DNA of 64,000 nt from JASHPR01 sp963749145 (GCA_963749145.1 CAVVLN010000005.1:1116001-1180000); one strand, 5' to 3'; counted from the first letter of the stretch, positions 1 through 7,925 are shown. Notes: a model not told the origin generated them from the letters alone. Made by a program: numbers and translations.

Positions 1-244
1 AGGCCGGGTCGGACCCGTCGATTTCGAACGCGACCCGGGCGCGCTCGCGCGCGGCGTCGAGCTTGGTTCCCGGGTCGGTGCGGAACACCACCGTGTAGCG
101 GTCGACGGCGTAGGTGACCGGGAGCGCGACCGGCCCGAGGTCGTCGACGACCGCGACCCGGCCGACCCGCTGCCCGGCCAGCAGGTCGAAGCACTCGGAC
201 CTGGTCAGTTCCTGCCAGCGGCGCAGGTGCGCGAGCTCAGCCAT
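1..244 (-). CDS. PNPOx-like flavin-binding protein (partial)
   Basis: The reverse strand from ATG at 244 reads MAELAHLRRWQELTRSEC..., then LLAGQRVGRVAVVDDLGPVALPVTY and VVFRTDPGTKLDAA, and runs off the window edge. This is the N-terminal half of the small pyridoxamine 5'-phosphate oxidase-like split-barrel family, whose members bind FMN or F420; the substrate cannot be told. Its start overlaps the end of the upstream nitroreductase by 8 bases (237-244), so the two are probably translationally coupled and share the DosR-like promoter region near 1358. It is a paralogue of the protein at 1462-1926. Confidence 0.8.
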   Translation of the reverse strand, partial: MAELAHLRRWQELTRSECFDLLAGQRVGRVAVVDDLGPVALPVTYAVDRYTVVFRTDPGTKLDAARERARVAFEIDGSDPA

Positions 245-1274
245 CGCCGTCGCCCCCTCGCCCCCTCGCGGCCCGCGCCTCGGTCCGCAGATCGGTGAGC
301 ACCTCGTCCAGCGGCCGCCTGCGGCTGACCTCTATCTGGATCACCGCCCCGAGCCTGAGGATCAGCTGCGGGTAGGCGCCGGCGCAGAATCCTGTCCGCA
401 CCTCCTCACGCAGCCAGTCCAGCTCCAGGGGCTGGCTGTGCAGGGCCGCGGCCACGCCGCCCAGGCTGGCCGTCAGCAGCACCCGCTGCAGCGCGTGCCC
501 GGCCTTCACCCAGTCCGCGGGCTGGTCGCCGCCGGTGGTCAGCAGCGCGACCACGCCGGCGCTGCGCGGCCGGGGGGCCGAGATGACTGGCAGCAGGCCC
601 CAGTCGTGACCGTGGGCGAAGTCCCGCGCCGGGAAATTCGGGTCGGTCGGCGGGGGCCGCGCCGGGTAAGCGGTGGGCGGGACCCCGTCGGGCCGCGGGC
701 TTCCCGGCGGTGGCGCCCAGCGGGCCAGTTCCGCGGTGCGCGCGGCGTCCAGGCGCTGCGCCCGCTCGGCCGTCTCGACGATCGCCGCCAGCCGGGCGCG
801 GTCGGCCGGGTCGGCCAGGATCCGCAGCGTCGCGCCGTCCCGCGCGGCCGCGCCGCGCAGCGCGCCGAGCAGGGCGGCCGAGACCGGCACCGGGTCGAAC
901 CCGCCGCGGTGCGTCCGCCGCCGCGGCACCTGGCGCAGCAGCAGCTGCTCGAAGTCGGTGACCGACACCTGGCGCGGCCAGGTCAGCCGGGCGACCAGGG
1001 TCGGCCGGCCCGGGTCGGGCAGCACCTCGGCCTCGGGAATGTAACCGAGCGAGCGCAGCGCGAGGCGGGCCGTGAACAGGGCGGCGCCGCAGCTGATCAG
1101 CATTTCCCGGCCCGCCGGATCGGCCACGGCCAGCTGCCGGCCCGGGTCCGCGTACAGGCTAAGCTCGGGGCCGCCGGCGTACAGCCGCCACGGCTGGGTG
1201 TTGTGTACCGAAGGCGCCCACACCGCGGCCGCCGCCACGTACCTGGCGACCTCGTTCGAGCCTAGTCCGCCCAT
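237..1274 (-). CDS. Acg/Rv3131-family FMN-dependent nitroreductase
   Basis: A 345-residue protein of the Acg family, flavin-binding nitroreductase-fold proteins best known from the mycobacterial DosR dormancy regulon; the physiological substrate is unknown. Family motifs are APSVHNTQPW (residues 20-29), GREMLISCGAAL (about 55-66) and a C-terminal DWVKAGHALQRVLLTA segment. The open frame extends to 1385, but the first 37 codons are low-complexity and the family match starts at MGGLGSNEVA, so I chose ATG 1274. A DosR-like palindrome lies 84-97 bases upstream. The stop overlaps the start of the next PNPOx-like gene. Two paralogues occur at 6574 and 19423. Confidence 0.88.
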   Translation of the reverse strand: MGGLGSNEVARYVAAAAVWAPSVHNTQPWRLYAGGPELSLYADPGRQLAVADPAGREMLISCGAALFTARLALRSLGYIPEAEVLPDPGRPTLVARLTWPRQVSVTDFEQLLLRQVPRRRTHRGGFDPVPVSAALLGALRGAAARDGATLRILADPADRARLAAIVETAERAQRLDAARTAELARWAPPPGSPRPDGVPPTAYPARPPPTDPNFPARDFAHGHDWGLLPVISAPRPRSAGVVALLTTGGDQPADWVKAGHALQRVLLTASLGGVAAALHSQPLELDWLREEVRTGFCAGAYPQLILRLGAVIQIEVSRRRPLDEVLTDLRTEARAARGRGGDGDG

Positions 1275-1331
1275 AAGACCAGCCGACGCGCTCGCGGGCG
1301 TGCCGGGCAGGTGCGAACGTCCGGGCCCGGC

Positions 1332-1371
1332 GGGACCTTCGTCGGGGGCTGGAGGTCGGGACCAAGGTCCC
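1332..1371. promoter_or_regulatory. DosR-like operator pair in divergent promoter
   Basis: GGGACCAAGGTCCC at 1358-1371 has perfect 6-bp arms and fits the GGGAC-N4-GTCCC core of the mycobacterial DosR box (TTSGGGACTWWAGTCCCSAA). A weaker second copy, GGGACCTTCGTCGG, lies at 1332-1345. The site sits between the divergent nitroreductase (ATG 1274) and PNPOx-like gene (ATG 1462), about 90-100 bases from both starts, so it could control both. No DosR homologue is encoded in the window; regulator identity is inferred. Confidence 0.6.
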
Positions 1372-1461
1372 TGATTCTGCGGCAAGAGTCCCCTGCCGCC
1401 GGTCGGCCGCCCGCAGAAACTGTAGGCATACTGCCACCCGAGTAACCAAGGGGAACCGCCG

Positions 1462-1926
1462 ATGACCGAGGCCAGACAGCGCAGAGAGCTGTCGCGGGAG
1501 GAGTGCCTGCGTTTGCTCGGCGAGGCTCAGGTCGGCCGGGTGGTGTACACCTACCGCGCCCTGCCCGCCGTTCGCCCGGTCAACCACCTGGTCGATGGTG
1601 AACGGATCATCATCCGGGCCGGTCTGGGCTCGGCGATCAGCCCCGGCGCGGACCACGACGCGGGGACCGTCGTGGCTTACGAGGCCGACCTGATCGACGC
1701 GGTCGAGTGTGTCGGCTGGAGCGTCGTGGTGGTCGGCCGGGCCGGGCCCGTGACCGGCCCGGCCGAGCTCGACCGGTACCGCCGCGCGCTGCGGCCCTGG
1801 GGCGCCGCCGAGGCCGACGACATCATCGCGATCCGCGCGGACGTCGTCACCGGGTTCCGGCTGCTCCCGGGGGCCGGTTCGCCGGCCGCTCCCGGCGCCT
1901 GGCCGGCGGTTGACCGGATCGACTGA
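1462..1926 (+). CDS. PNPOx-like flavin-binding protein
   Basis: A 154-residue protein with the small PNPOx-like split-barrel pattern: LSREECLRLLGEAQVGRVVYTY at the N-terminus, then PAVRPVNHLVDGERIIIRAG and WSVVVVGRAGPVTGPAEL. The same architecture is seen at 1-244, and such proteins accompany Acg-type nitroreductases in actinobacterial stress regulons. The likely role is flavin or F420 binding or reduction; no reaction can be assigned. An AAGGGGAA ribosome-binding site precedes the ATG. It is transcribed divergently from the nitroreductase across the DosR-like palindrome at 1358. Confidence 0.82.
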   Translation: MTEARQRRELSREECLRLLGEAQVGRVVYTYRALPAVRPVNHLVDGERIIIRAGLGSAISPGADHDAGTVVAYEADLIDAVECVGWSVVVVGRAGPVTGPAELDRYRRALRPWGAAEADDIIAIRADVVTGFRLLPGAGSPAAPGAWPAVDRID

Positions 1927-1980
1927 CCGGGCCCGGTCAGGCCCGACGCCGGCCGGGCGACCCGATCAGAGCGGCCCGAA

Positions 1981-2180
1981 TGGCAGCCTCGGTTGAGCAG
2001 CCTCGGTTGAGCAGCCTCGGTTGAGCAGCCTCGGTTGAGCAGCCTCGGTTAGAGCAGCCTCGGTCGAGCAGCCTCGGTCGAGCAGCCTCGGTCGAGCAGC
2101 CTCGGTCGAGCAGCCTCGGTCGAGCAGCCTCGGTCGAGCGGCCTCGGTTGAGCAGCCTCGGTTGAGCAGCCTCGGTCGAC
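1981..2180. repeat. 14-bp tandem repeat (about 14 copies)
   Basis: The unit GAGCAGCCTCGGTT (some copies end TC) repeats back to back with one 2-base slip near 2053. It fills the space between the convergent ends of the PNPOx-like gene and acuC. No coding role is seen. Confidence 0.92.
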
Positions 2181-2183
2181 AGC

Positions 2184-3368
2184 TCAGTGCAGCGGCATCA
2201 TCCCGTGCATCGGGAACGACGCCCGCTGGGTCGCGAGGATCGCCTGGTCGACGGGCTCGCCCGGTTCGAAGCCCGACTCGAACGGCACGTACTTGCCGGG
2301 CTCGCCTTCGGTCATCCGCTCCGGGGCCGGGCGGCCGGTCCGCCGCTGGACGAACTCGCGCCACCCGGCGGGGATCGGGGTCTCGGGGTCGATCGGCCGC
2401 TGCGCGGCCTCGGCGAGCAGGTGCGTCCAGGTCCGCGGCACTACCTGTACCAGCTCGTAGCCGCCGCCCCCGGTGAACAGCCAGCGGCCGCCGGTCACCT
2501 CGTGCGCTAGCTGGTGGATCGCGGCGTGCGCGGCCCGCTGCCCGTCGATGCTCAGCTCGAGGTTGGCCAGCGGGTCGAGCCAGTGCGTGTCACAGCCGTG
2601 CTGGCTGACCAGCAGCTGCGGCCGGAATGAGCGCAGCAGCGGCGGCACGATCGCGTGGAACGCGCGCAGCCAGCCGGCGTCCCTGGTGCCGGGCGGCAGG
2701 GCCACGTTGACCGCCGAGCCCTCGGCGTCCGGGCCGCCGATCTCCGCCGGGCGGCCGGTGCCGGGAAACAGGGTGGCCGGGTGCTCGTGCAGGCTGATCG
2801 TCAGCACCCGCGGATCGTTGTAGAACGCCGCCTGCACCCCGTCGCCGTGATGCACGTCGATGTCCACGTAGGCGATGCGTTCCGCCCCCTGGCCCAGCAG
2901 CCAGGCGATCGCGATCGCCGGGTCGTTGTAGACGCAGAACCCGCTGGCGTGCCCGGCCATGGCGTGGTGCAGGCCGCCGGCGATGTTGGCCCCGTGTTCA
3001 GCCGACCCGGCCCAGACCGCGCGGGCCGCGGCCAGGGTCGCGCCGGCCACCAGCGCGGACGCCTCGTGCATGCCGGGGAACACCGGGTCGTCCTCGGTGC
3101 CGAGCCCGAACGCGAGCACCGAGACGTCGGGGACGGCCGAGCCGGCCCGTCGCACCGCGTCGATGTACTCCCGGTCGTGGATCAGCTCGAGCTCCGCGTC
3201 GGTCGCCGGGTTGGGCGCGGTGACGCTCACCCCTGGCGCGGTCAGCACGCCGAACTCGCGGGCGAGCGCCATCGTCAGCTCCACGCGCACCGGCGCCATC
3301 GGGTGGCCGGGCCCGAAGTCGTAGCCGGTCAGCCGCTCGTCCCAGGCCACGTGCAGGGTGCAGGTCAC
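2184..3368 (-). CDS. acuC: Acetoin utilization protein AcuC / class I HDAC-family deacetylase
   Basis: A 394-residue zinc-dependent deacetylase of the arginase/HDAC fold. Visible motifs are GGLHHAMAG (catalytic His pair), DIDVHHGDGVQ (zinc Asp and His), HGCDTHWLDPLA (second zinc Asp region) and FTGGGGY (catalytic Tyr). AcuC in Bacillus deacetylates acetyl-CoA synthetase, so it plausibly opposes the GNAT-type protein acetyltransferase at 8719. The open frame continues upstream to 3530, but that stretch is an ABC-transporter relic. A GAGGAGGG ribosome-binding site sits before GTG 3368, giving the usual AcuC length. Confidence 0.88.
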   Translation of the reverse strand: MTCTLHVAWDERLTGYDFGPGHPMAPVRVELTMALAREFGVLTAPGVSVTAPNPATDAELELIHDREYIDAVRRAGSAVPDVSVLAFGLGTEDDPVFPGMHEASALVAGATLAAARAVWAGSAEHGANIAGGLHHAMAGHASGFCVYNDPAIAIAWLLGQGAERIAYVDIDVHHGDGVQAAFYNDPRVLTISLHEHPATLFPGTGRPAEIGGPDAEGSAVNVALPPGTRDAGWLRAFHAIVPPLLRSFRPQLLVSQHGCDTHWLDPLANLELSIDGQRAAHAAIHQLAHEVTGGRWLFTGGGGYELVQVVPRTWTHLLAEAAQRPIDPETPIPAGWREFVQRRTGRPAPERMTEGEPGKYVPFESGFEPGEPVDQAILATQRASFPMHGMMPLH

Positions 3369-3410
3369 CGGGCCCTCCTCACTGCCGCCGGGCCGCCGGC
3401 GCGGCGCAGG

Positions 3411-3530
3411 CCGGCGAGACTCCCACATCCGCCGGCAGGCCCCGTCGGCCCGGATCAGCTCCTGGTGGGTGCCTCGCTCGGTGACCTTCCCGCGCTCAGG
3501 CACCACAATCTCATCTACCCGGTCCAGCAC
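3411..3530 (-). pseudogene. ABC exporter ATPase C-terminal relic
   Basis: The first 40 codons of the frame that continues into acuC read RVDEIVVPERGKVTERGTHQEL, then ADGACRRMW. This is the extreme C-terminus of an ABC-exporter ATPase (D-loop/H-loop tail with the G-x-V-x-E-x-G-T-H-x-E-L signature). Nothing upstream continues the domain, so it is a decayed fragment that happens to be open in frame with acuC. Automatic start calling would wrongly fuse it to the deacetylase. Confidence 0.65.
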
Positions 3531-3726
3531 AATGCCCTCCCTGCCACAGCGCGCCCCGGGTGTTTCGGGTCGGCCGATCGCGCTATGGCCGTGGCTGCTG
3601 GCGAAACCTCATGCAGCAGACCAGGGCGCGCAGATCGCGATGCAGAGCCGACCGGCCTGGCCGCGCGGGACGTTGGTCCTCTTGTCATTCCGGGCATACC
3701 GGCCGAGGGTGAACGGGAGGCACCGC

Positions 3727-3783
3727 ATGCACCCCTACATCACCGGCCAGATCTACGCCGTCAACGGCGGACTGGGCATGTGA
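3727..3783 (+). pseudogene. SDR (FabG/PhaB-type) C-terminal relic
   Basis: The reading frame encodes MHPYITGQIYAVNGGLGM and then stops. YITGQ-x2-x-VNGG-x-x-M is the canonical C-terminus of FabG/PhaB-type short-chain reductases. The preceding bases no longer encode the rest in any single frame, although IPAEGERE-like text in another frame suggests a frameshifted Gly-Glu-Pro loop. It lies directly before a thiolase relic and phaC, where a phaB gene would be expected. Confidence 0.6.
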
Positions 3784-3802
3784 GGGAGAAGAAAGGAGCC
3801 AT

Positions 3803-3922
3803 GGCGCCATCCTCGTCGTCAAGGCGCTCTACGGACTGCGCCGCGTCGGCGGCCGGTACACGCTGGTCACCATGTGCATCGGCGGCGGGCAGGGCATCGC
3901 CGCGGTCTTCGAGCGCGGGTGA
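3803..3922 (+). pseudogene. Acetyl-CoA acetyltransferase (thiolase) C-terminal relic
   Basis: Read from 3803, the frame encodes GAILVVKALYGLRRVGGRY and then TMCIGGGQGIAAVFERG before TGA at 3920. CIGGGQG is the thiolase active-site loop with the C-terminal catalytic Cys, followed by the normal family C-terminus. Only 39 codons remain. Together with the SDR relic and intact phaC, this points to a former phaB-phaA-phaC cluster from which the first two genes were lost. Confidence 0.75.
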
Positions 3923-4008
3923 GCATCCGTGAACATCTGGGCAAGGACAAACAATCGGCCGACCGGGGTGCGCGCAGCGGCCCAGGCGATCAGGAGGAGA
4001 GTCATCAC

Positions 4009-5727
4009 ATGACCACCGCGCAGGAACACTCGCGGCAAGCGGCCGAAGCGGCCATTGCTGCGCTCGCCCCCGAGGCGGCCGAGTTCGGGTCACTGGACCC
4101 GGCCGGTTTCGGCGAGTCCACCCTTTCCGTGCTGAGGCGGGCCGCTCAGCGCCCGGGCGAGGTGGCCGCCGCCGTCACCCGGTACTCGACCGCCCTGGCC
4201 CGGATCGGGCCGGTCGCGGCGGCGCAGTGGCTCGGCGCGAAGGCCGATCCGCCCGTGCCCCTCGCGGGCAACGACAAGCGGTTCGCCGACCGGGCCTGGT
4301 CCGACAACCCGGCGTTCTTCGCCCTGCGCCAGGCCTACCTGGCCTCGGTGCGGCTGACCCAGGACCTGGTCGCGGCGGGCGCGGGCGACGATGCCAAGAC
4401 CGACGCCAAGGCAGGCCTGGCGACCGGCTTCCTGCTCGACGCCCTGGCGCCGACGAACTTCCTGTTCACCAACCCGGCCGCGCTCAAGCGGGTGTTCGAG
4501 ACCGGCGGGGGCAGCCTGGTGGCCGGCACGGCGAACTTCCTGGACGACCTGTGGCACAACGGCGGGCGCCCGCGCCAGGTCGACACGCGCCCGTTCCAGC
4601 TGGGCAAGAACATGGCCGCCACCCCGGGCAAGATCGTCTTCCGCAACGACCTCATGGAGCTGATCCAGTACGAACCGCAGACCCCCAAGGTCCACGCGGT
4701 CCCGGTGCTGGCCAGCCCGCCGTGGATCAACAAGTACTACATCATGGACCTCGCGCCCGGGCGCAGCTTCCTGGAGTGGGCGGTCCAGCACGGGCACACG
4801 GCCTTCGCGATCTCCTACCGCAACCCGGACGCCACGATGAGCGCGGTGACCCTGGACGACTACCTGGTCCACGGCCCGGTCGCGGCGCTCGACGTCATCT
4901 CGGACATCACCGGAGCCCCCAAGATCGACATCATCGGCCTGTGCCTGGGCGGCGCGCTGACCGCCATGCTCGCGTCCTACCTGCTGCAAACCGGCGACGA
5001 CCGGCTCGGCTCGATCACGCTGCTGAACACCTTGCTGGACTACAGCGAGCCCGGCATTCTCGGCGCGTTCACCGACGAGCGGACGGTGGCGATGATGGAG
5101 AAGGACATGGCCGAGAAGGGCTACCTCGAGGGCAGCCAGATGTCGCTCACCTTCGACATGCTGCGGGCCAACGACCTGATCTTCAACTACGTGGTGTCTA
5201 ACTGGCTGATGGGCGAGACCCCGCCGGCCTTCGACCTCCTGGCCTGGAACGGCGACAGCACCCGCATGCCCGCCGCCATGCACACGTTCTACCTGCACCA
5301 CCTGTACCTGAAGAACGAACTGGCCCAGGGCGAGATGGAAATGGCCGGGCAGCAGCTGGCGCTGCCGGACGTCAAGAACGACACCTACGTGGTGGGTGCG
5401 ATCAATGACCACATCGTGCCCTGGCACGGCTCGTACAAGACCACCCGGCTAATGGGCGGCAACGTCCGCTACGTGCTGTCCAGCGGCGGCCACATCGCCG
5501 GCATCGTCAACCCGCCCGGCCCGAAGGCGTGGTACCAGGCGGGCACCCACCTGCCCGCGACGGCCGACGAGTGGCATGCTCACGCGACCAAGCACGAGGG
5601 CTCCTGGTGGGAGGACTGGACCAAGTGGTCGCAGCATCGCGCGGGCGACATGATCGACCCGCCGCCGATGGGCAGCGACACATACCCGGCCGGCGGGGAC
5701 GCCCCCGGCACCTACGTGCTCGGCTGA
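4009..5727 (+). CDS. phaC: Class I polyhydroxyalkanoate synthase
   Basis: A 572-residue PhaC, which polymerises 3-hydroxyacyl-CoA into PHA at the granule surface. The lipase-like box GLCLGG carries nucleophile Cys312; the catalytic Asp is in INDHIVPW (about 467) and the His in GGHIAG (about 495). The N-terminal PhaC region (to about 230) precedes an alpha/beta-hydrolase core. Length fits class I enzymes, and no phaE or phaR gene is near. ATG 4009 follows a strong AGGAGGAG site; the open frame upstream to 3874 overlaps the thiolase relic and is not used. A phasin gene follows. Confidence 0.93.
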   Translation: MTTAQEHSRQAAEAAIAALAPEAAEFGSLDPAGFGESTLSVLRRAAQRPGEVAAAVTRYSTALARIGPVAAAQWLGAKADPPVPLAGNDKRFADRAWSDNPAFFALRQAYLASVRLTQDLVAAGAGDDAKTDAKAGLATGFLLDALAPTNFLFTNPAALKRVFETGGGSLVAGTANFLDDLWHNGGRPRQVDTRPFQLGKNMAATPGKIVFRNDLMELIQYEPQTPKVHAVPVLASPPWINKYYIMDLAPGRSFLEWAVQHGHTAFAISYRNPDATMSAVTLDDYLVHGPVAALDVISDITGAPKIDIIGLCLGGALTAMLASYLLQTGDDRLGSITLLNTLLDYSEPGILGAFTDERTVAMMEKDMAEKGYLEGSQMSLTFDMLRANDLIFNYVVSNWLMGETPPAFDLLAWNGDSTRMPAAMHTFYLHHLYLKNELAQGEMEMAGQQLALPDVKNDTYVVGAINDHIVPWHGSYKTTRLMGGNVRYVLSSGGHIAGIVNPPGPKAWYQAGTHLPATADEWHAHATKHEGSWWEDWTKWSQHRAGDMIDPPPMGSDTYPAGGDAPGTYVLG

Positions 5728-5764
5728 CCCCGCGCGCCCGCGCGGGGTCAGCCTCGGCCGGCCA

Positions 5765-5870
5765 CCCGCGGGCGTGGCGGGTCCGCCCGGTCCGCGGGTC
5801 TGCCGGGACCGCGGGTCCGCCCGGTCCGCGGGTCCGCCGGGACCGCGGGTCCGCCCGGCCGCGCCCCCCG
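5765..5870. repeat. GC-rich direct/palindromic repeats
   Basis: Alternating copies of GGTCCGCGGGTC and GGGACCGCGGGTCCGCC fill the end of the phaC-phasin gap. The embedded GGACC-GCG-GGTCC palindromes could fold in RNA, so this may act as a phaC terminator or attenuator. They lack the 4-base spacing of the DosR-like boxes. Confidence 0.65.
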
Positions 5871-5885
5871 GCCCTGATTGGGCGC

Positions 5886-5914
5886 TTGACAAATCAATCA
5901 CATGTGCTTAATAT
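5886..5914 (+). promoter_or_regulatory. Near-consensus housekeeping promoter of phasin gene
   Basis: TTGACA (5886-5891), a 17-base spacer and TAATAT (5909-5914) lie in an AT-rich island in 70% GC surroundings. The start codon follows 27 bases downstream, after GAGGAGG. This suggests strong constitutive expression, as expected for an abundant granule-coat protein. Confidence 0.8.
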
Positions 5915-5941
5915 AGTTAGCAGAGACCTCGAGGAGGAGCC

Positions 5942-6262
5942 ATGACCGATTTCAACACGACTGGCAAGCAGTTCCAGGACGAGATCCTGAGCGCGGTCAG
6001 CAAGGGCCAGGCGGCCGTCATCGACGCGATCCAGACCTGGGCCAGTGCCGTCCAGTCGATCACGCCCGACATGCCGGAGGTGAACCTGCCGTTCGCCGAT
6101 AAGCTGCCCAAGGCCGACGAGTTCGTCACGAGCGGTTACGACTTCGTCGAGCAGCTGCTGGCCAGCCAGCGGAAGTTCGCCGAGGAAGTGCTGCAGGTGA
6201 CCGCGGCCGCGATGCCGGCGCACGAGACCCCGGCCAAGAAGGCCACCTCGGCAGCGAAGTAA
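5942..6262 (+). CDS. Phasin-like PHA granule-associated protein
   Basis: A 106-residue helical, amphipathic protein (FQDEILSAVSKGQAAVIDAIQTW, then YDFVEQLLASQRKFAEEVL) ending in a Lys/Ala-rich tail (PAKKATSAAK). This is the layout of small actinobacterial phasins and resembles the lysine-rich tail of heparin-binding haemagglutinin. Its position right after phaC supports a granule-coat role. It has its own TTGACA/TAATAT promoter and a GAGGAGG ribosome-binding site, and a strong hairpin follows. The family call rests on pattern and context rather than on catalytic residues. Confidence 0.75.
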   Translation: MTDFNTTGKQFQDEILSAVSKGQAAVIDAIQTWASAVQSITPDMPEVNLPFADKLPKADEFVTSGYDFVEQLLASQRKFAEEVLQVTAAAMPAHETPAKKATSAAK

Positions 6263-6277
6263 TTCACACCGACCCAC

Positions 6278-6308
6278 CGCGCGGCGACCATCTCCGGGTC
6301 GCCGCGCG
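6278..6308 (+). terminator. Hairpin terminator after phasin gene
   Basis: CGCGCGGCGACC (6278-6289) and GGTCGCCGCGCG (6297-6308) form a perfect 12-bp stem with a 7-base loop, 16 bases past the stop. There is only a weak T-run (GTTTCT), as is common in actinomycetes. Confidence 0.8.
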
Positions 6309-6500
6309 ATGCGTTTCTCGTGCACCGCTCGGCCACGAGCGCGGTCACGCCTCCTTGGCCGGACGCTGCGCGGGCTGGCCGAGCAGCCCCCGGCTTTCGA
6401 CCAGGGCCCGGATCGCCCGGGCGGTCCTTTCGGCGGCGAGTTCCACCGCCGCCCGCAGCCGGCGGCAAGGCTGGACGGGGGCGTTTGGGCCCGGCCGCGC

Positions 6501-6515
6501 GGGCACAAAGGCCCT
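6501..6515. promoter_or_regulatory. Possible DosR-like box
   Basis: GGGCACAAAGGCCCT lies about 60 bases upstream of the nitroreductase ATG at 6574. It fits the alternative DosR form GGGACTTNNGGCCCT at the outer bases but not in the ACTT core. It is listed because the other two nitroreductase genes also have boxes. Confidence 0.3.
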
Positions 6516-6573
6516 GGCCGCTGGCCTTTCCGGGCGGAAATCCTGGTGCTCAGCGAGTAGGCAGGTGAGCGCC

Positions 6574-7656
6574 ATGAGCGAGTTCACGCGACCGCCCTGG
6601 TCCGGGCCGAGCGTACGCGGCGCCGGACCGCGCCTGGACCGGCCGACGGTGCCGATCCCGGCCGACCGCGTCGCCCATCTGGTCGCGATGGCGACCCGGG
6701 CGCCGTCGGTGCATAACACCCAGCCGTGGCGGTTCCTGGCCAGCGACGACATGATCGAGCTGCAGGCCGACCCCGCCCGCAGGCTGCATGCCGACCGCGG
6801 CGGCCGGGAGATGCTGATCAGCTGCGGTGGCGCGCTGTTCGGGCTGAGACTCGGAATCCGGGAACTCGGCTACCAGCCCGTGGTTGACCTGCTACCCGAG
6901 CCCGCCCGGCCGTCCCTGCTGGCCCGCGTCTGGCTGGGCGAGCCAGTCCCGCTGACCACCCAGGAGCGGCAGTTGCTGGCCGCGCTGCCGCACCGGCATA
7001 CCCACCGCGGCCCGTTCAGCCCGGGCCCGCTGCCCGACGGGCTCCTGGCCCGGCTGCAGCACGAGGCCCGTATCGAGGGGGCGGCCCTGGCCCTGGTGGC
7101 CAAGCCGGGCCAATACCAGCAACTGGCCACGCTAGCCGCCCTGGCCACACGGCATAACGCCGCCGACCCGATCACCCGGGCCGAGGCCCGGCGCTGGAGC
7201 CGCCCCGCAGACAGCACCGCCCGCGACGGGGTGCCGGCCCAGGCGTTCCCCGCCTCGCCGGCCAGCCAGCCTGGGCGGTTGCCGCAGCGGGACTTCGACC
7301 TGGGCCGCGGCATCGGCCTGCTGCCGGTCGGCGGATCCCCCGCCCTAGCCACCGCGGTGCTGATCACCCCGGGTGACACCCCGGCCGACTGGCTGCGTGC
7401 GGGCCAGGCCATGCACCGCCTGCTGATCCGGGCCGCGTCCGCCTGGGTGTTCGCCAACCTGCAGACGCAGCCGCTGGAGATCCCGGCCGTGCGGGATCTG
7501 ATCCGCACCCGCCTCGGCCTGCCGGGCGAGGCGCAGATGCTGCTGCAGCTCGGCCGGTCCCGCAGCACCCGGCCCACCCCGCGCCGACCGGCCGGCGAAC
7601 TGCTGATCCGCCCGCGGCGGCGGACGGCGCCCGGGCCCCGCGCCGCTGAGGGCTAA
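6574..7656 (+). CDS. Acg/Rv3131-family FMN-dependent nitroreductase
   Basis: A 360-residue paralogue of the protein at 237-1274. It keeps APSVHNTQPW (residues 43-52), GGREMLISCGGALFGLRLGI and the C-terminal DTPADWLRAGQAMHRLLIRA block. The fold binds FMN; the substrate is unknown, and family members are hypoxia/NO-induced in mycobacteria. The open frame runs back to 6355, but ATG 6574 has a GCAGGTGAG ribosome-binding site and begins a sensible N-terminus. The stop codon lies inside the first unit of the repeat array that leads to the universal stress gene, so 3'-end and operator repeats overlap. Confidence 0.87.
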   Translation: MSEFTRPPWSGPSVRGAGPRLDRPTVPIPADRVAHLVAMATRAPSVHNTQPWRFLASDDMIELQADPARRLHADRGGREMLISCGGALFGLRLGIRELGYQPVVDLLPEPARPSLLARVWLGEPVPLTTQERQLLAALPHRHTHRGPFSPGPLPDGLLARLQHEARIEGAALALVAKPGQYQQLATLAALATRHNAADPITRAEARRWSRPADSTARDGVPAQAFPASPASQPGRLPQRDFDLGRGIGLLPVGGSPALATAVLITPGDTPADWLRAGQAMHRLLIRAASAWVFANLQTQPLEIPAVRDLIRTRLGLPGEAQMLLQLGRSRSTRPTPRRPAGELLIRPRRRTAPGPRAAEG

Positions 7657-7844
7657 GCTGCCCCGCGCGGCAGAGGGCTAAGCTGCGCCCCGCGCGGCAG
7701 AGGGCTAAGCCGCCCCGCGCGGCAGAGGGCTAAGCCGCCCCGCGCCGCTTAGGGCTGAGATGTGCCCGCGCGGCTGGGAGTGCAGGTGCGCCCCGCGCTG
7801 CTGGGGGCTGCTGGTGGTCCCGCGCCGCTGAGGGCTAAGGTCCC
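7646..7844. repeat. Tandem repeat carrying operator half-sites
   Basis: AGGGCTAAG recurs at 7649, 7674, 7701, 7726, 7751 (as AGGGCTGAG) and 7831, mostly at 25-27-base spacing, with GC-rich CCGCCCCGCGCGGC filler. The last copy is completed to AGGGCTAAGGTCCC, so the repeat contains one arm of the DosR-like box. Confidence 0.8.
7831..7844. promoter_or_regulatory. DosR-like box upstream of universal stress gene
   Basis: AGGGCTAAGGTCCC matches the arrangement AGGGCC-NN-AAGTCCC with two changes and sits 81 bases before the ATG at 7926. It is preceded by a run of half-sites. Confidence 0.42.
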
Positions 7845-7925
7845 GCCGATCTGGGCCGCATTCCCCCTGACCGCCGTCGCTGACCAGGGCACGCTGGCAG
7901 TAATGGCAACCGAGAGGCGCGCGAA

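Noticed and set aside
114..1265. Long plus-strand open frame over the first nitroreductase
   Set aside because: High GC creates open frames on the opposite strand; the Arg/Gly/Pro-rich product has no family features, while the minus strand encodes a clear Acg-type protein.
1981..2180. CRISPR array
   Set aside because: The 14-bp units are contiguous without unique spacers, so it is a simple tandem repeat. No CRISPR-like spacing was seen anywhere.
5775..5862. DosR-like boxes in the phaC-phasin repeats
   Set aside because: GGACC-GCG-GGTCC has odd spacing that does not fit GGGAC-N4-GTCCC, and the phasin gene has its own near-consensus promoter.
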